32,500 nucleotides of DNA from Leishmania martiniquensis (GCF_017916325.1 NC_090152.1:1-32500); one strand, 5' to 3'; numbered from the stretch's first letter, positions 1 through 11,209 are shown. Numbers and translations: made by a program. The notes: a model not told the origin generated them from the sequence alone.

Positions 1-66
1 AACCCTAACCCTAACCCTAACCCTAACCCTAACCCTAACCCTAACCCTAACCCTAACCCTAACCCT
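1..66. repeat. Canonical telomere tip, CCCTAA hexamers
   Basis: Eleven perfect tandem copies of AACCCT (C-rich strand at the 5' chromosome end; the complementary G-strand is TTAGGG). This is the standard trypanosomatid telomere repeat. The C-rich strand reading inward from position 1 is what a left chromosome end should show. Confidence 0.97.
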
Positions 67-2386
67 TAACCCTAACCCTTAACCCTTAACCCTTAACCCT
101 TAACCCTTAACCCTTAACCCTTAACCCTTAACCCTTAACCCTTAACCCTTAACCCTTAACCCTTAACCCTTAACCCTTAACCCTTAACCCTTAACCCTTA
201 ACCCTTAACCCTTAACCCTTAACCCTTAACCCTTAACCCTTAACCCTTAACCCTTAACCCTTAACCCTTAACCCTTAACCCTTAACCCTTAACCCTTAAC
301 CCTTAACCCTTAACCCTTAACCCTTAACCCTTAACCCTTAACCCTTAACCCTTAACCCTTAACCCTTAACCCTTAACCCTTAACCCTTAACCCTTAACCC
401 TTAACCCTTAACCCTTAACCCTTAACCCTTAACCCTTAACCCTTAACCCTTAACCCTTAACCCTTAACCCTTAACCCTTAACCCTTAACCCTTAACCCTT
501 AACCCTTAACCCTTAACCCTTAACCCTTAACCCTTAACCCTTAACCCTTAACCCTTAACCCTTAACCCTTAACCCTTAACCCTTAACCCTTAACCCTTAA
601 CCCTTAACCCTTAACCCTTAACCCTTAACCCTTAACCCTTAACCCTTAACCCTTAACCCTTAACCCTTAACCCTTAACCCTTAACCCTTAACCCTTAACC
701 CTTAACCCTTAACCCTTAACCCTTAACCCTTAACCCTTAACCCTTAACCCTTAACCCTTAACCCTTAACCCTTAACCCTTAACCCTTAACCCTTAACCCT
801 TAACCCTTAACCCTTAACCCTTAACCCTTAACCCTTAACCCTTAACCCTTAACCCTTAACCCTTAACCCTTAACCCTTAACCCTTAACCCTTAACCCTTA
901 ACCCTTAACCCTTAACCCTTAACCCTTAACCCTTAACCCTTAACCCTTAACCCTTAACCCTTAACCCTTAACCCTTAACCCTTAACCCTTAACCCTTAAC
1001 CCTTAACCCTTAACCCTTAACCCTTAACCCTTAACCCTTAACCCTTAACCCTTAACCCTTAACCCTTAACCCTTAACCCTTAACCCTTAACCCTTAACCC
1101 TTAACCCTTAACCCTTAACCCTTAACCCTTAACCCTTAACCCTTAACCCTTAACCCTTAACCCTTAACCCTTAACCCTTAACCCTTAACCCTTAACCCTT
1201 AACCCTTAACCCTTAACCCTTAACCCTTAACCCTTAACCCTTAACCCTTAACCCTTAACCCTTAACCCTTAACCCTTAACCCTTAACCCTTAACCCTTAA
1301 CCCTTAACCCTTAACCCTTAACCCTTAACCCTTAACCCTTAACCCTTAACCCTTAACCCTTAACCCTTAACCCTTAACCCTTAACCCTTAACCCTTAACC
1401 CTTAACCCTTAACCCTTAACCCTTAACCCTTAACCCTTAACCCTTAACCCTTAACCCTTAACCCTTAACCCTTAACCCTTAACCCTTAACCCTTAACCCT
1501 TAACCCTAACCCTTAACCCTTAACCCTTAACCCTTAACCCTTAACCCTTAACCCTTAACCCTTAACCCTTAACCCTTAACCCTTAACCCTTAACCCTTAA
1601 CCCTTAACCCTTAACCCTTAACCCTTAACCCTTAACCCTTAACCCTTAACCCTTAACCCTTAACCCTTAACCCTTAACCCTTAACCCTTAACCCTTAACC
1701 CTTAACCCTTAACCCTTAACCCTTAACCCTTAACCCTTAACCCTTAACCCTTAACCCTTAACCCTTAACCCTTAACCCTTAACCCTTAACCCTTAACCCT
1801 TAACCCTTAACCCTTAACCCTTAACCCTTAACCCTTAACCCTTAACCCTTAACCCTTAACCCTTAACCCTTAACCCTTAACCCTTAACCCTTAACCCTTA
1901 ACCCTTAACCCTTAACCCTTAACCCTTAACCCTTAACCCTTAACCCTTAACCCTTAACCCTTAACCCTTAACCCTTAACCCTTAACCCTTAACCCTTAAC
2001 CCTTAACCCTTAACCCTTAACCCTTAACCCTTAACCCTTAACCCTTAACCCTTAACCCTTAACCCTTAACCCTTAACCCTTAACCCTTAACCCTTAACCC
2101 TTAACCCTTAACCCTTAACCCTTAACCCTTAACCCTTAACCCTTAACCCTTAACCCTTAACCCTTAACCCTTAACCCTTAACCCTTAACCCTTAACCCTT
2201 AACCCTTAACCCTTAACCCTTAACCCTTAACCCTTAACCCTTAACCCTTAACCCTTAACCCTTAACCCTTAACCCTTAACCCTTAACCCTTAACCCTTAA
2301 CCCTTAACCCTTAACCCTTAACCCTTAACCCTTAACCCTTAACCCTTAACCCTTAACCCTTAACCCTTAACCCTTAACCCTTAACC
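67..2386. repeat. Heptameric telomere-like array, CCCTTAA (G-strand TTAAGGG)
   Basis: About 2.3 kb (roughly 330 copies) of a 7-bp unit, CCCTTAA, almost free of variation. Single hexamer units interrupt it near 67-77 and near 1503-1510. The array ends abruptly at about 2386 and unique sequence follows. Position and sequence make it telomeric or telomere-derived, but the extra T/A per unit is not the standard trypanosomatid TTAGGG repeat. It may be a real variant repeat or a systematic consensus error in the assembly. Confidence 0.9.
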
Positions 2387-3583
2387 TAGCGTTCTTATTG
2401 AAAGTCATTCGCAAGATTGTTCGCATGCGATTGGTGTCTCATAGGTTAGAAGTGGCCTTGTTGATACCATTCGTATGCCATGAGATAGAATGGAGGCGCA
2501 GTCCACTCTTGTTGAGGCTTATGTGCCCGTGATGAACAAATAGAAGGTGCGCTTTGCAGATCTAGAAGGCTGAAGACTGCTCTGAACGTGAAGGGCATCA
2601 TTTCAAGTGTGCACTGGTTTTCGTACCAAGTAAGAAGATTAATACCACTATCACTGCGAAAGAATATGAAAAGGGGGCAATGTGTGCTTCTTTGGCGGAG
2701 GAAGGATGGGAGCATGGGTTGTAAAGTTCGTGTACGCAAGTAAATGAGAGCGTGATAGTGGTTGGTCGCCTAGTTCGGGCTTTGGGTGTTTTTGTTTCTT
2801 ACGCAAACGTTCGCGTCTAATGCTTCGCAAGATAATCGTGATGTTGCAGACGAGAAGTCATCAACAGTGAGGAAAATGAAAGGTCACGCCGTAGTGAAAA
2901 GGTTTTTAAAGAACGTCAAGAGCGGAAAGGAATAGATGGCGTGCACGTGGGAGGTAATGGAAGAGCCTTGTAGGCAGGCTGTGTTGTGTGCAGCAACAAG
3001 AGCTGTCATAGAGCGGGTAAAGGAAAAAAATAGATGTTCGGGCAGTGGAGCAGAAAGAAGTGCTCTACCAGTTCCCCATAGATACCGCTGATGGCTGTGG
3101 CGCTGAAAAAGTGCATGAGAGCGCAACCCGCGTTGCCAAAGGATGAGGAAAGAGGTATTTGTGGAGGTGTGCACTCGTGATGAATCTTCAGGAAAAGGCG
3201 AAAGGGAGACAGGTGAATACTAGATGTTGCGCTCATTCGCGCACAAATGCTTCTCCATCGCTGTAGGTGATCACCGGAGAAACCACATAAGACTGACTAA
3301 AACAGAAGTTGAGTCGATCACGTTCCACAGCGCGAGACGGAGATGGAATGAAGAGGGCACTGAGACCGAATTGTAGTTTGTGGCACGAAAGAGAGCAATC
3401 TCGCCGGTAGCTTCGCTGACATTGGTGAGAAAAACGTGAAAGGTTAGCGGAGACGAGAGCTTTCAGTGTTGCAGGAAGCGCTAGAAGCAGGCCATCGGAG
3501 GAAGTGAGGTAGGTCAATTGATGCATTGATCGCGCTCAACAACAGCAAGAGGTGTCAGGGGCGATGATTAAGGAGGCATCAGA
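2387..3583. other. Subtelomeric non-coding stretch
   Basis: About 1.2 kb directly inside the telomeric array. The minus-strand open frames here are short (under 100 codons), overlap one another and show no recognisable domain. No tandem 100-bp-type subtelomeric repeat is visible. It probably contains the 3' flank of the broken LRR gene and the end of the directional gene cluster. Confidence 0.6.
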
Positions 3584-4773
3584 TTAACTCACACTGACCC
3601 GAGAGGAAAAGCATTCGGATCTAGCAACTGCAGAAGATTGTCGTCCTTCCCGAAGCTTTGGTGCACCAGCAAGCGCTTTCACGATCCTGGCCGCTTCACT
3701 TCCATTCAAGTAAGCTATGTCGAGGGCAAGACGAGCGTTGAGGCCATCAAGAATTTGCACAGCACCTGGAAGCGCGTCTATTGTTCTACAAGCGAAGGCC
3801 ACGTCAGGCGGCGCGAGGCTCTCTAGCTGCAAATAGCCGCCCAAGTCGATTCCATGGAGCGAAGGGGGTGTGTCAAAGCCATTAGTGTCGTGCACACCAA
3901 CTGCTTCTACGTGGATCTTTGGTAAAGCTGACGCTCCCGCGAGCGGCGCTAAGCTTTCCAGGTGCTGGCATCCATCAATCTCAACGCATCACAGCTGAGG
4001 GCAGGTATAAAGGTCATCGAGGTAGGCTACGGCACCCGAGCGCGCTTCAATCGTCTCCAGCATGGGGGCACCAGCGAACGCAGAAAGGCTTATTAGCTGC
4101 TCACGCGACTCGAAATTCACTATTTTTGCTTCGCGCACATGTTGAGGCCACTTACATTGTGCACACCGGTCCAGGAAACGTTAAGTGTTTTCAATTTGAG
4201 CGCGGCCGCCAGCGGCGCAAGACAGTGCAAGTTCTTGCAAGCATAGAAGTGGACGCGTGGGACGAATTCACACACCACCACGCCAGCACGTGTCTCGACC
4301 GGCGAATCACTTCCACAAAGCTCTTCCAGCAACGTGGCACAGGCGATCTCTCTGGCGTCAATCACTGCCATTGAAAGTCGCGCTAATCGGAGGTAAGTAA
4401 GGTCAGATAGGTTGCAAAGGAGGTGAAACGTAGCTTCGTTGTAGTTCTCTACGCAAAGCGAGTGCAGCTATGTCTCGTGCGGTGGGGTGACGAAGCGTAA
4501 AAAACAGGAAGCATTGTGGATGCTCGTTGCTCCAAGCTGCTTCGGCACACCTGGCTTAACGGGTGCCTGCGTCACGTTGGCATGCGTCATGTGCAGTGCC
4601 CTCACTTTTGCTAGCACTTTGGAGGAGGTGGTACGAAGGGCCCCCACGGCCGCACTGCCCCTTGCGCTTAGCAGTAATCCGCGCCTTCGGAGCCGCGAGC
4701 GGGTGAGAGAGATGAGTGTTTGGTAGTCATAGGAAGGTTCGAGAAGAGCGCCATCTGTACGGAAAACCGTCAC
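3584..4773 (-). pseudogene. Broken leucine-rich-repeat (LRR) protein gene
   Basis: On the minus strand, a reading frame from 4773 down to about 4120, continued in another frame to 3584, encodes degenerate leucine-rich repeats. Clear units include CNLSDLTYLRLARLSM, CLAPLAAALKLKTLNVSW and CQHLESLAPLAGASALPKI, the 'xLAPLAxLxxLxxLxL' style common in trypanosomatid LRR proteins. The frame is broken by a TAG at 4468-4470, a frameshift at about 4120-4150 and a TGA at 3989-3991; repeat-like sequence continues across each break. It is the last gene before the telomere, downstream of eIF3a in the transcription direction. Which LRR family it came from cannot be told, and its original start and end are uncertain. 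A sequencing error could explain one break but hardly three. Confidence 0.75.
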
Positions 4774-6254
4774 TTGGCAATTCGACTATGAGGGTTGTCT
4801 TGTGACAGTTGCCCACGATCATTTCCGTATATATGCGTGCTCGGATGGGGCGGCCGCTAACTTCATGTTCGATTTCACAGCTGCAAAGGTGCACACTTCA
4901 GTCAGCAGATCTGCCTCGTTCGAGCAGAGAACCTGTGCTTCTCTGTTCCAGATTGCTTGGTAGTGGACATCGGCAAGTAAACTGGTGATCTGGAGCAATG
5001 AGTTCGATGGTTGAGTTCATGTGCACAGGCAGAGCAGATGTGTGGGGCTGACGCGGAGAAGGCAAGCGCGCGAAAAACAAGTGAATATCAACAGAGTATA
5101 GCTGAGGATTCAAAGAGGAAGAGAGACTCTTGAGGTTGTATGAGTCCTTACGGCAGAGATGTGTCATCTGTTCTCCACAAATACATCATCTGTATAGAGC
5201 ATCGATGTTCAGAAATCCGATTCCTCGCCGTTTCACGGCGCCGATGTGCCCTTTACGTGAGAAGCGAGCGTTCCGTATGGAAACGAAAAAACGAATTAGA
5301 AACTTGGCCCTTGCACAAGGCTGGTGGAGACGTGACATAAGCGCAGGGTGAGTGTGTTCGCGCGCTAGCTTTCCTGTCAAGAACTTCATGGCAGCTGTAC
5401 GTCTCTGGACCCAATGTCTTTGCATCACAAGCACCAGGTGAGCTCACAAAGGGTTTCAGAGGCTCTGTCTGTTGTTACAGCATTACCATTTGATATTTCC
5501 GCATTGCGGTTTGATAGTCATCATCTTTCAGTGCGCTCGCCATATTTAGTGGTCACTTAGTTGCTTACGGGTCCTCATCAGCACCTCAGAAGACGAAACA
5601 TGCACGAAACAGGGAGAAAACAGAAAGAACAACAGCTGCGTGAATGGGCGTGTGAGTTTCGAAGGAAGAACAGATGGAATGGAGGCCTACTCGACACGGA
5701 CACATCGAAACAGGCAGCGAAACATCGGCACCACTCAAGCCCCAAAGAGACATGGAATCAACCCTTTCCCTGCAGGGCGTTCGAGAACTTTACTTAGAAG
5801 AGAAAAAAGACCCAGCAATAAAACTCATACCCGCACATGCGCTTTGCCAAGCGTGCCGCCTACGAGAGCACAGACGCCCCCTCCAACAGAAGTTGTGCGC
5901 ACAGTCGTGGACAACATCACAGAACGCGGAAAGCATCGAGAGGCATAAAGGCGCATCCGCGCATCACAGCGCTACAGTGCGTGTATGCGCTGTGGAAGTG
6001 TGGCCTGCGTTGGTCAGAAGCACAAGAGAAAGAAAAGCGGGCATCGGAAGCCGAGAGGAGTCGAAAAGAGAAGGCAACAAACGAGCGATACTGCAACAGA
6101 TGGGCAGTGGCGAAAAGATGAGTGGCAGTGAGAAAGTCGGCAATGCATGCGTTCAGAGCGTGACACGATTCCTTCGCGGGCGCTACGACACCAACGGCGT
6201 TCTCTGCTTTTTCCTGCTCTCTTGAGCCCACTCGGACCCTGACCTGAGCCGATC
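4774..6254. other. Intergenic region between eIF3a and the LRR pseudogene
   Basis: About 1.5 kb without a supportable gene. The plus-strand open frames between 5561 and 6225 overlap one another, use purine-rich biased sequence and show no domain. On the minus strand the region would be the eIF3a 3' UTR plus the 5' flank of the LRR relic. Confidence 0.55.
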
Positions 6255-8579
6255 TTATTCAGCTCCAAGGCGCCGCATTTCTTCCTCAAGCAGACGCTGC
6301 TGCTCGTCGCGCTTCGACGGCTTATCGACGTTCGCACGCTTGCGCCACGTGCGCTCGAACTCGTCTGCATCGTGAAGGAACTTGGAGAGAACAGCTTTCT
6401 CGTTCTGGCGGCGCTCGTACTCACGCCGGTGCTCCGCAAGGTAATTCTCACGTGCGGCCGCACGCTCAGCACGGGTGCGCTCCGCGTTCGCGGCCTCGTA
6501 CTCCTTGCGCTTTGGAATCTCTAGCGCGCGGAGAGCGCGTTCGTAGAGGTTTGCCTGCAAGATCTCCTTTCGGTCATTGTCGATGGCTCGGCGCTTGTAG
6601 GCGGCAAGCAGGCGTGTGAGTTCATCCTCGAAGCCTGCGGCACTGCGATAGACAATAGATTCGTCCACCTTGAACCCTGAGTACTTGATACGCAGTTTCC
6701 GAAGCACCTCTTTAGCCCTCTCCTGCCGCTGCCGCTCGTGATACTCGGAGTACAGCTTGTGGATGTAGGCCTTGCGCATCTCCTCTTTCTTTGCCTCCTC
6801 TTGCTCGCGGCGCTCTGCAACAGCCTGCTCGCGCTTCCTGTCCTCGCTCTTCTTCGCCTCTTCAATGCGCTCTGCCTTGGAGTTCATGCAAGCCTTTTGC
6901 AGAGCATAAATGCTGCTGCTTCGCGCACGTGCAGCCTCCAGATCCTCAGCCGACGGTATCACTGGCCTCTTCGAGGACGAGGCGGCAACATGAGTGAAGT
7001 CGGAGTAACGACCCGACGTCGTCGCCAGCGCGGAGGCGGGGATCGTGACCACGTTGGACACGATCTTGTTGAAGTAGTTCAGCATTTTCGCCTTTGACGA
7101 GTCCCTGAACGATAGCGTGTTTGTGCGTGTGTCGATATCGACAGAAACGGAATCGTCCCCAAGGATGACGGGCTCGATGTTGTTCACGTATTCGGCCGCC
7201 GTCAGGTTGCCGTTGTACGCAGCGAGAGAGAGCACCTCCACGTAGTTACAACTGCCGGAAAGGACCTCCAGCTGGTACCGGAGAATCACTTTGTGTAGCT
7301 CGTTGCCGTAGCGAGCAAGGTCACTGTTGGCTGTCGTGAGTGCCGTCACACTCTTGTGCAGGCCAGTAAAGTCGGAGAAGTTGGGGTCCTCCAGGTTCGC
7401 GGCGATCTTCATAATCTCGTGCGACGCCAGCGTGTACACCCCCTTTGTCTTTAGGTTAGCGATGAGGCTGGTCTTTGTTGTGACGGGCGACTCGAATAGT
7501 TCGTCGATGCGGGCACTCTTCTCGCGGTAGTGGCCAAACGGGTCTAGCTCCATGTCGCCGTCGGCCACGCACAGCGACGCAAGCACAGCTCGAGCAGCAA
7601 GGGGGCCGCGCTTCTCCTGTCGCTTCATCGATGCAGCGACGGAGAGGCAGTATGCGTGATAGTTGTACACCGAGCACGTCCAAAAGATGTCACTCATTGT
7701 TTCATAGGCGCCAGATACCACATCGACAAATTCCTCGTTTCGCTGCACCTTATCGCACACGCGCTTTAAACACGACAGAACGTCAAAGGCGCCACCGTAT
7801 TGCCGAAGACTGCAGATGTCGTTGAGTAGGCAGCACAGCGTCTCCACGGTCTCAGTCACTGCCGACGTGGAAGTCAGGAAGGCAGCACGCTCCTTCAGCA
7901 ACTCCTGCACGGCGTTGCGCGACGCCGCATCGTCATGGTCATGGAGGTGGTCGAGCGCCATGTGGGACACAGCGCGCGACACAGCGCTCGAGATGTCCAG
8001 CACACAGGCGGATGCATTGAACTCCTTGCACATGGACAGAAACTGGCGGACTGTCTTGTTGTATATAAATGTCAGCTTTTTGGCAAAGCCAATGGTATTG
8101 TTGCCGCAGAAATGGCGGATGAGGCGGCGGAGCGCGGCGTGGCATGGGATGATGTGTCGCTTCTCGGCGAGTGCAGCAAGGGAGATGCCGTTCAATGCAG
8201 CCAGCATGCGGTCACCTTCAGTGGCATTGGTTTGCATTGCCTCTGCACGCTCCCTTGCCCGCGCACACATCTGACGAATGCGGATCATCACCGAGTCTAC
8301 GATGCGCTGCACGCTCTCCTCCACATGCTGCGACCCACGAAGCCCGCTGCGGCACCGCCGAAGCACCTCGATCAGTTTCACGGGCTCCAGCTTCTCCTGT
8401 GTAAGACACAGATCCGCCAGGAGCTCGAGACATTCAAACCCCACCGGTGTGACTTGGTTGAAGCGCAGATGTGACGAGAGGGCATCGATGGCTTCTTTCA
8501 CGTCATTGCTCTTCAAGTGCTCCTGTGCCTTGGATAGACTGCTGCGCGCTCGCGCATCAGAGGTTGCTGCACGGTCCAT
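6255..8579 (-). CDS. EIF3A: Eukaryotic translation initiation factor 3 subunit a (eIF3a)
   Basis: 774 residues. eIF3a is the scaffold subunit of eIF3, which binds the 40S ribosome and brings mRNA and the initiator-tRNA complex to it in the cytoplasm. Residues 1-450 are helical, as in the eIF3a TPR/PCI half, and start with a segment like the family N-terminus (SLSKAQEHLKSNDVKEAIDA). About 400-510 fits the PCI winged-helix end, including LTAAEYVNNIEP. From about 545 to 774 there is a very charged Arg/Glu/Lys coiled coil, the spectrin-like part of eIF3a. The protein is much shorter than the human one (about 1,380 residues) because the long C-terminal repeat region is absent; I believe this is usual for trypanosomatids. 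The ATG at 8579 sits in CCATGG context and no upstream in-frame alternative is convincing. It appears intact. Confidence 0.85.
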   Translation of the reverse strand: MDRAATSDARARSSLSKAQEHLKSNDVKEAIDALSSHLRFNQVTPVGFECLELLADLCLTQEKLEPVKLIEVLRRCRSGLRGSQHVEESVQRIVDSVMIRIRQMCARARERAEAMQTNATEGDRMLAALNGISLAALAEKRHIIPCHAALRRLIRHFCGNNTIGFAKKLTFIYNKTVRQFLSMCKEFNASACVLDISSAVSRAVSHMALDHLHDHDDAASRNAVQELLKERAAFLTSTSAVTETVETLCCLLNDICSLRQYGGAFDVLSCLKRVCDKVQRNEEFVDVVSGAYETMSDIFWTCSVYNYHAYCLSVAASMKRQEKRGPLAARAVLASLCVADGDMELDPFGHYREKSARIDELFESPVTTKTSLIANLKTKGVYTLASHEIMKIAANLEDPNFSDFTGLHKSVTALTTANSDLARYGNELHKVILRYQLEVLSGSCNYVEVLSLAAYNGNLTAAEYVNNIEPVILGDDSVSVDIDTRTNTLSFRDSSKAKMLNYFNKIVSNVVTIPASALATTSGRYSDFTHVAASSSKRPVIPSAEDLEAARARSSSIYALQKACMNSKAERIEEAKKSEDRKREQAVAERREQEEAKKEEMRKAYIHKLYSEYHERQRQERAKEVLRKLRIKYSGFKVDESIVYRSAAGFEDELTRLLAAYKRRAIDNDRKEILQANLYERALRALEIPKRKEYEAANAERTRAERAAARENYLAEHRREYERRQNEKAVLSKFLHDADEFERTWRKRANVDKPSKRDEQQRLLEEEMRRLGAE

Positions 8580-9719
8580 GGCTTCGCAGAAGTCAAAAGC
8601 ACGGACAGAAGGCGAACAAACAAGTGTAGTAGGCTGATGTGCACCCGAGAGCCTCGGCAGAAGGGCAGATGGGAGTACAACGGCCGCAACGGAAAGCGAG
8701 AGGTCAGACGGGGTCTTTTTATCTTCGCAGTGGCAAACAGACAGACAGACACACTTAGAACGCGAACCGAGAAGAGAGATGAGTTAGAAGCTGCTTTACT
8801 TTTGGCCCAGTACAGTGGGACGCCCAAAAGTAAGTGATGGAGCGTCATGGAGAGAAAAAAAGAGTGAGAGGGAGATCAATAGCATCAGGACCTCGTTGCA
8901 TGACAAGGAGAAGTGGGCCAGCGAAAAAGAGAGAGTCGTCCGGGATATAGCTATGAGTGCTTGGCATGTTTATATTGCTGGCCGGTGCTGCTACAGTATC
9001 CTGCTGCAGTCGTTGAGTGGGCCCCTATGCCGCTGACGAGTGGTAGAGGGGCTATGCAGTCCATGGAGAAGAATATTTGTTTTCTTTTTCATGCCATCCT
9101 CCTCGGAATCGATCGAGCCCATATCTCCGGGAACCATAAGTTTGACAAATCAAGTAGAGTATGAAATGCAATAGAGGTATACTAGCTCTCTTGTTGTGTC
9201 TCCGATTTCTGGCCTGCTCGCCACAGCGGCAGCAACGGTAGCGGAACCTGAGCAAAGAGGGGAGTGAGCGAGACATGCAACAAGCGAACGAAAGCCGTGC
9301 TTGACTCTTGGAGTGTGCGCGACGAATCAAAAGAGGAAAGAGAAGAGCGCCTAATGGGGAAAAGAAGAAAAGCATGCCGATGTACTCACCACTGCCAATG
9401 CATACGTCATAGAGAAGCGTGAAGTTCGCGCTGACACCAACATACACACACACACACACACACAATCGACCTTTTGGGGCAAGATGGACAAAAAAGCACT
9501 CGCGAACAACAGTGCCAGCAAAGCGGCAAAAAATACTGTGTGGAAGAGGCTGAGCCGACCAATCGCCGCTTCAAGTATTGTCGGATAGGAAGCAGACGGT
9601 CTCAGCACTGAGACATAGAAGTGTCCTTTGCCCTCAAAAGAACTAAACCATAACGACGAAGGTGACAGCGAACGTATGCTCAGGGAAGAGGACTGCCCGG
9701 TTGTTCACCAGTTTTCACA
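8580..9719. other. Intergenic region with a (CA)n microsatellite
   Basis: About 1.1 kb between the small membrane protein and eIF3a. It holds a perfect CA/GT dinucleotide run at about 9444-9465. A minus-strand frame at 9351-9608 (85 codons) has one hydrophobic stretch but runs straight through the dinucleotide repeat and is not convincing as a gene. Pyrimidine-rich minus-strand sequence near 8740-8800 could serve eIF3a trans-splicing. Confidence 0.5.
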
Positions 9720-10214
9720 TCAAATATGGCGCAAATTGCAGTAAATGGTCTGGTTGTAAATGCTGCAATCGGTGTTGGAAAGAGCGCTAGAGACAAAGGC
9801 CATGTTTTCAAGGCGTGCCGGAAATGTCATGAGTCTTCGATCAGACACAGTTAGCTGCCATGCCACACGTTCATCCATTGTCGGAAGCTGCTGCACTTCA
9901 TAAGCCCGCTGCACCAAATCTCGGCGCTCCACACAGCCCCTGCACTCACTGTCACGATCTCGGATTAACTGGTTCAGCTCCTTAGAGGAGAGTGAGTTGA
10001 GGTGGTCTAGGGATGCATTGGGAGTCGACGACGACGGCAGCCCGCGAGTGATAGCACGAAGTGTTTCCTCGTCGCTCGATCCAATATGACGCCGCTGCAG
10101 CAAAAACGTTTGCTCAGGAGGTACTTCGATTAGCAACGATGCTCTCCCTAGCAATGCCCAGATAGAGAGGGTGAGCACGCCAACTAAAAAGTACAGCGAC
10201 TTTCGCGCACGCAT
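9720..10214 (-). CDS. Small signal-anchored protein with a SAP/ARMET-like C-x2-C segment
   Basis: 164 residues. Residues 8-30 form one hydrophobic helix after a basic N-terminus (MRARK), so it is either a signal peptide or a type II membrane anchor. Residues about 73-110 read LSSKELNQLIRDRDSECRGC followed by VERRDLVQRA. This pattern (helix, acidic turn, C91-x2-C94, then helix) resembles the small SAP-like module in RNF34/RFFL and in the C-terminal part of MANF/ARMET. Two N-glycosylation sequons (N66, N154) and a C-terminal cysteine pair (C150, C159) fit a lumenal location. The start is the first ATG after a non-coding flank. I do not recognise a named orthologue. An ER or endomembrane role is an inference from topology only. 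Confidence 0.65.
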   Translation of the reverse strand: MRARKSLYFLVGVLTLSIWALLGRASLLIEVPPEQTFLLQRRHIGSSDEETLRAITRGLPSSSTPNASLDHLNSLSSKELNQLIRDRDSECRGCVERRDLVQRAYEVQQLPTMDERVAWQLTVSDRRLMTFPARLENMAFVSSALSNTDCSIYNQTIYCNLRHI

Positions 10215-10553
10215 TGCCTGGTACGCACCTAACTGTACCGCCTATAATAAAAAGGTCCTCTAAACGAGGGCCCTTCGCTAACTGGAACGCTCTTGGTAAG
10301 CCGCCTCTACCCAGTGATTAAACTGCAAAACATCATTCACAAAGAAAGCAGACAGAGAGAAGAATACCGGAAAAGCATTATCGCTACTCAGAAGAAAGAT
10401 ATGCACATGGCTGCATTAAGAGTCATACGGCCGCAGAAGATATACCCACATCCAACTGCGCCCAAAAGACCTTCGCTAAAAACTACCTTTTTTTTTATTC
10501 TCCTCACAGGGCACCCGAGCACAATCACCACTAAATATAAGCCTAATTATCCA
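10215..10553. other. AT-rich spacer before repeat copy 1
   Basis: About 340 bases with no gene seen. The composition is more AT-rich than its surroundings, with a T run at about 10487-10497. It forms the 5' flank of the small membrane protein gene and the distal end of the cyclase 3' region. Repeat copy 1 starts abruptly at 10554. Confidence 0.5.
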
Positions 10554-11209
10554 CAGCTCGCGCCGCCCTCCCCCTCTGCTGCACCGAGGCGGCATCGCCG
10601 TGGTCCAGGGCGAGCCGGCCGGCCGCCAACTCGAGTCATGCACCTAACGGCTCCTCCTCCTCTTCTGCGCAGACGCGCGGCGCCTTTGACACCAAGCCGA
10701 CTTGGACAGACTGCGCGCCGCGATCCAAGCGGGGCCGCGCCCACGGTCCTGCTCGAGAGCGGAGGCGGTGGCGTCTATCATGCGGCTAGCAACGGAAGGA
10801 GCGGGCACATGCCGCGCAACCTCGAGCAACACGGCAGCCCGCTAGACGTCGGAACGCGCCGAGGCTTTGCACCCTGTCAGCATGCCACGCCGTCCCCTCC
10901 GTCGCCTCACCAGCTCAGCAGGCGCTCTCTTTGATGTGTGGACGCTCGCACCCAGGCACGTCGTGCCCCGCCGCGTCGCACCTCGTAGTGCGATTGGGGT
11001 GGGAGGGAGGTGGGTGCCGGCTGGCGCCCGAGATCGGTGGCCCCGTCCGTAGCCCATGCAGTGGGCACCGGCGCCCCTGGCACTGCCGATTCGGCAGTCT
11101 TGCCAGACTTGTTGCTGTGCCCCACGCGTGATGAGCAAAGACACACTGAAAGGACAGGTGCGCACGCGACCTGCGGCAGGGACCCACACCTGCGTGCCTC
11201 TTGGAGCGC
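10554..11209 (-). repeat. 656-bp direct repeat, copy 1 (retroposon 3' segment)
   Basis: Compared line by line, this segment matches 17461-18116 at every base (offset 6,907). Similarity stops sharply at both ends. Copy 2 is the downstream end of a degenerate non-LTR retroposon on the minus strand, so this copy looks like a retroposon tail lacking its upstream part. CCACAG occurs at 10551-10556 and again at 11210-11215, directly at the two edges; this could be a short target-site duplication or chance. No conserved protein is apparent inside it. Confidence 0.92.

Noticed and set aside
1..2386. CRISPR-like or satellite interpretation of the terminal array
   Set aside because: The unit is 6-7 bp with no spacers, sits at the very end of the sequence and is C-rich inward, as a telomere should be.
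9351..9608. 85-codon minus-strand frame with a hydrophobic stretch
   Set aside because: It passes through the CA microsatellite in frame (alternating Cys-Val), has no conserved features and lies in the expected 3' UTR of the gene at 9720.
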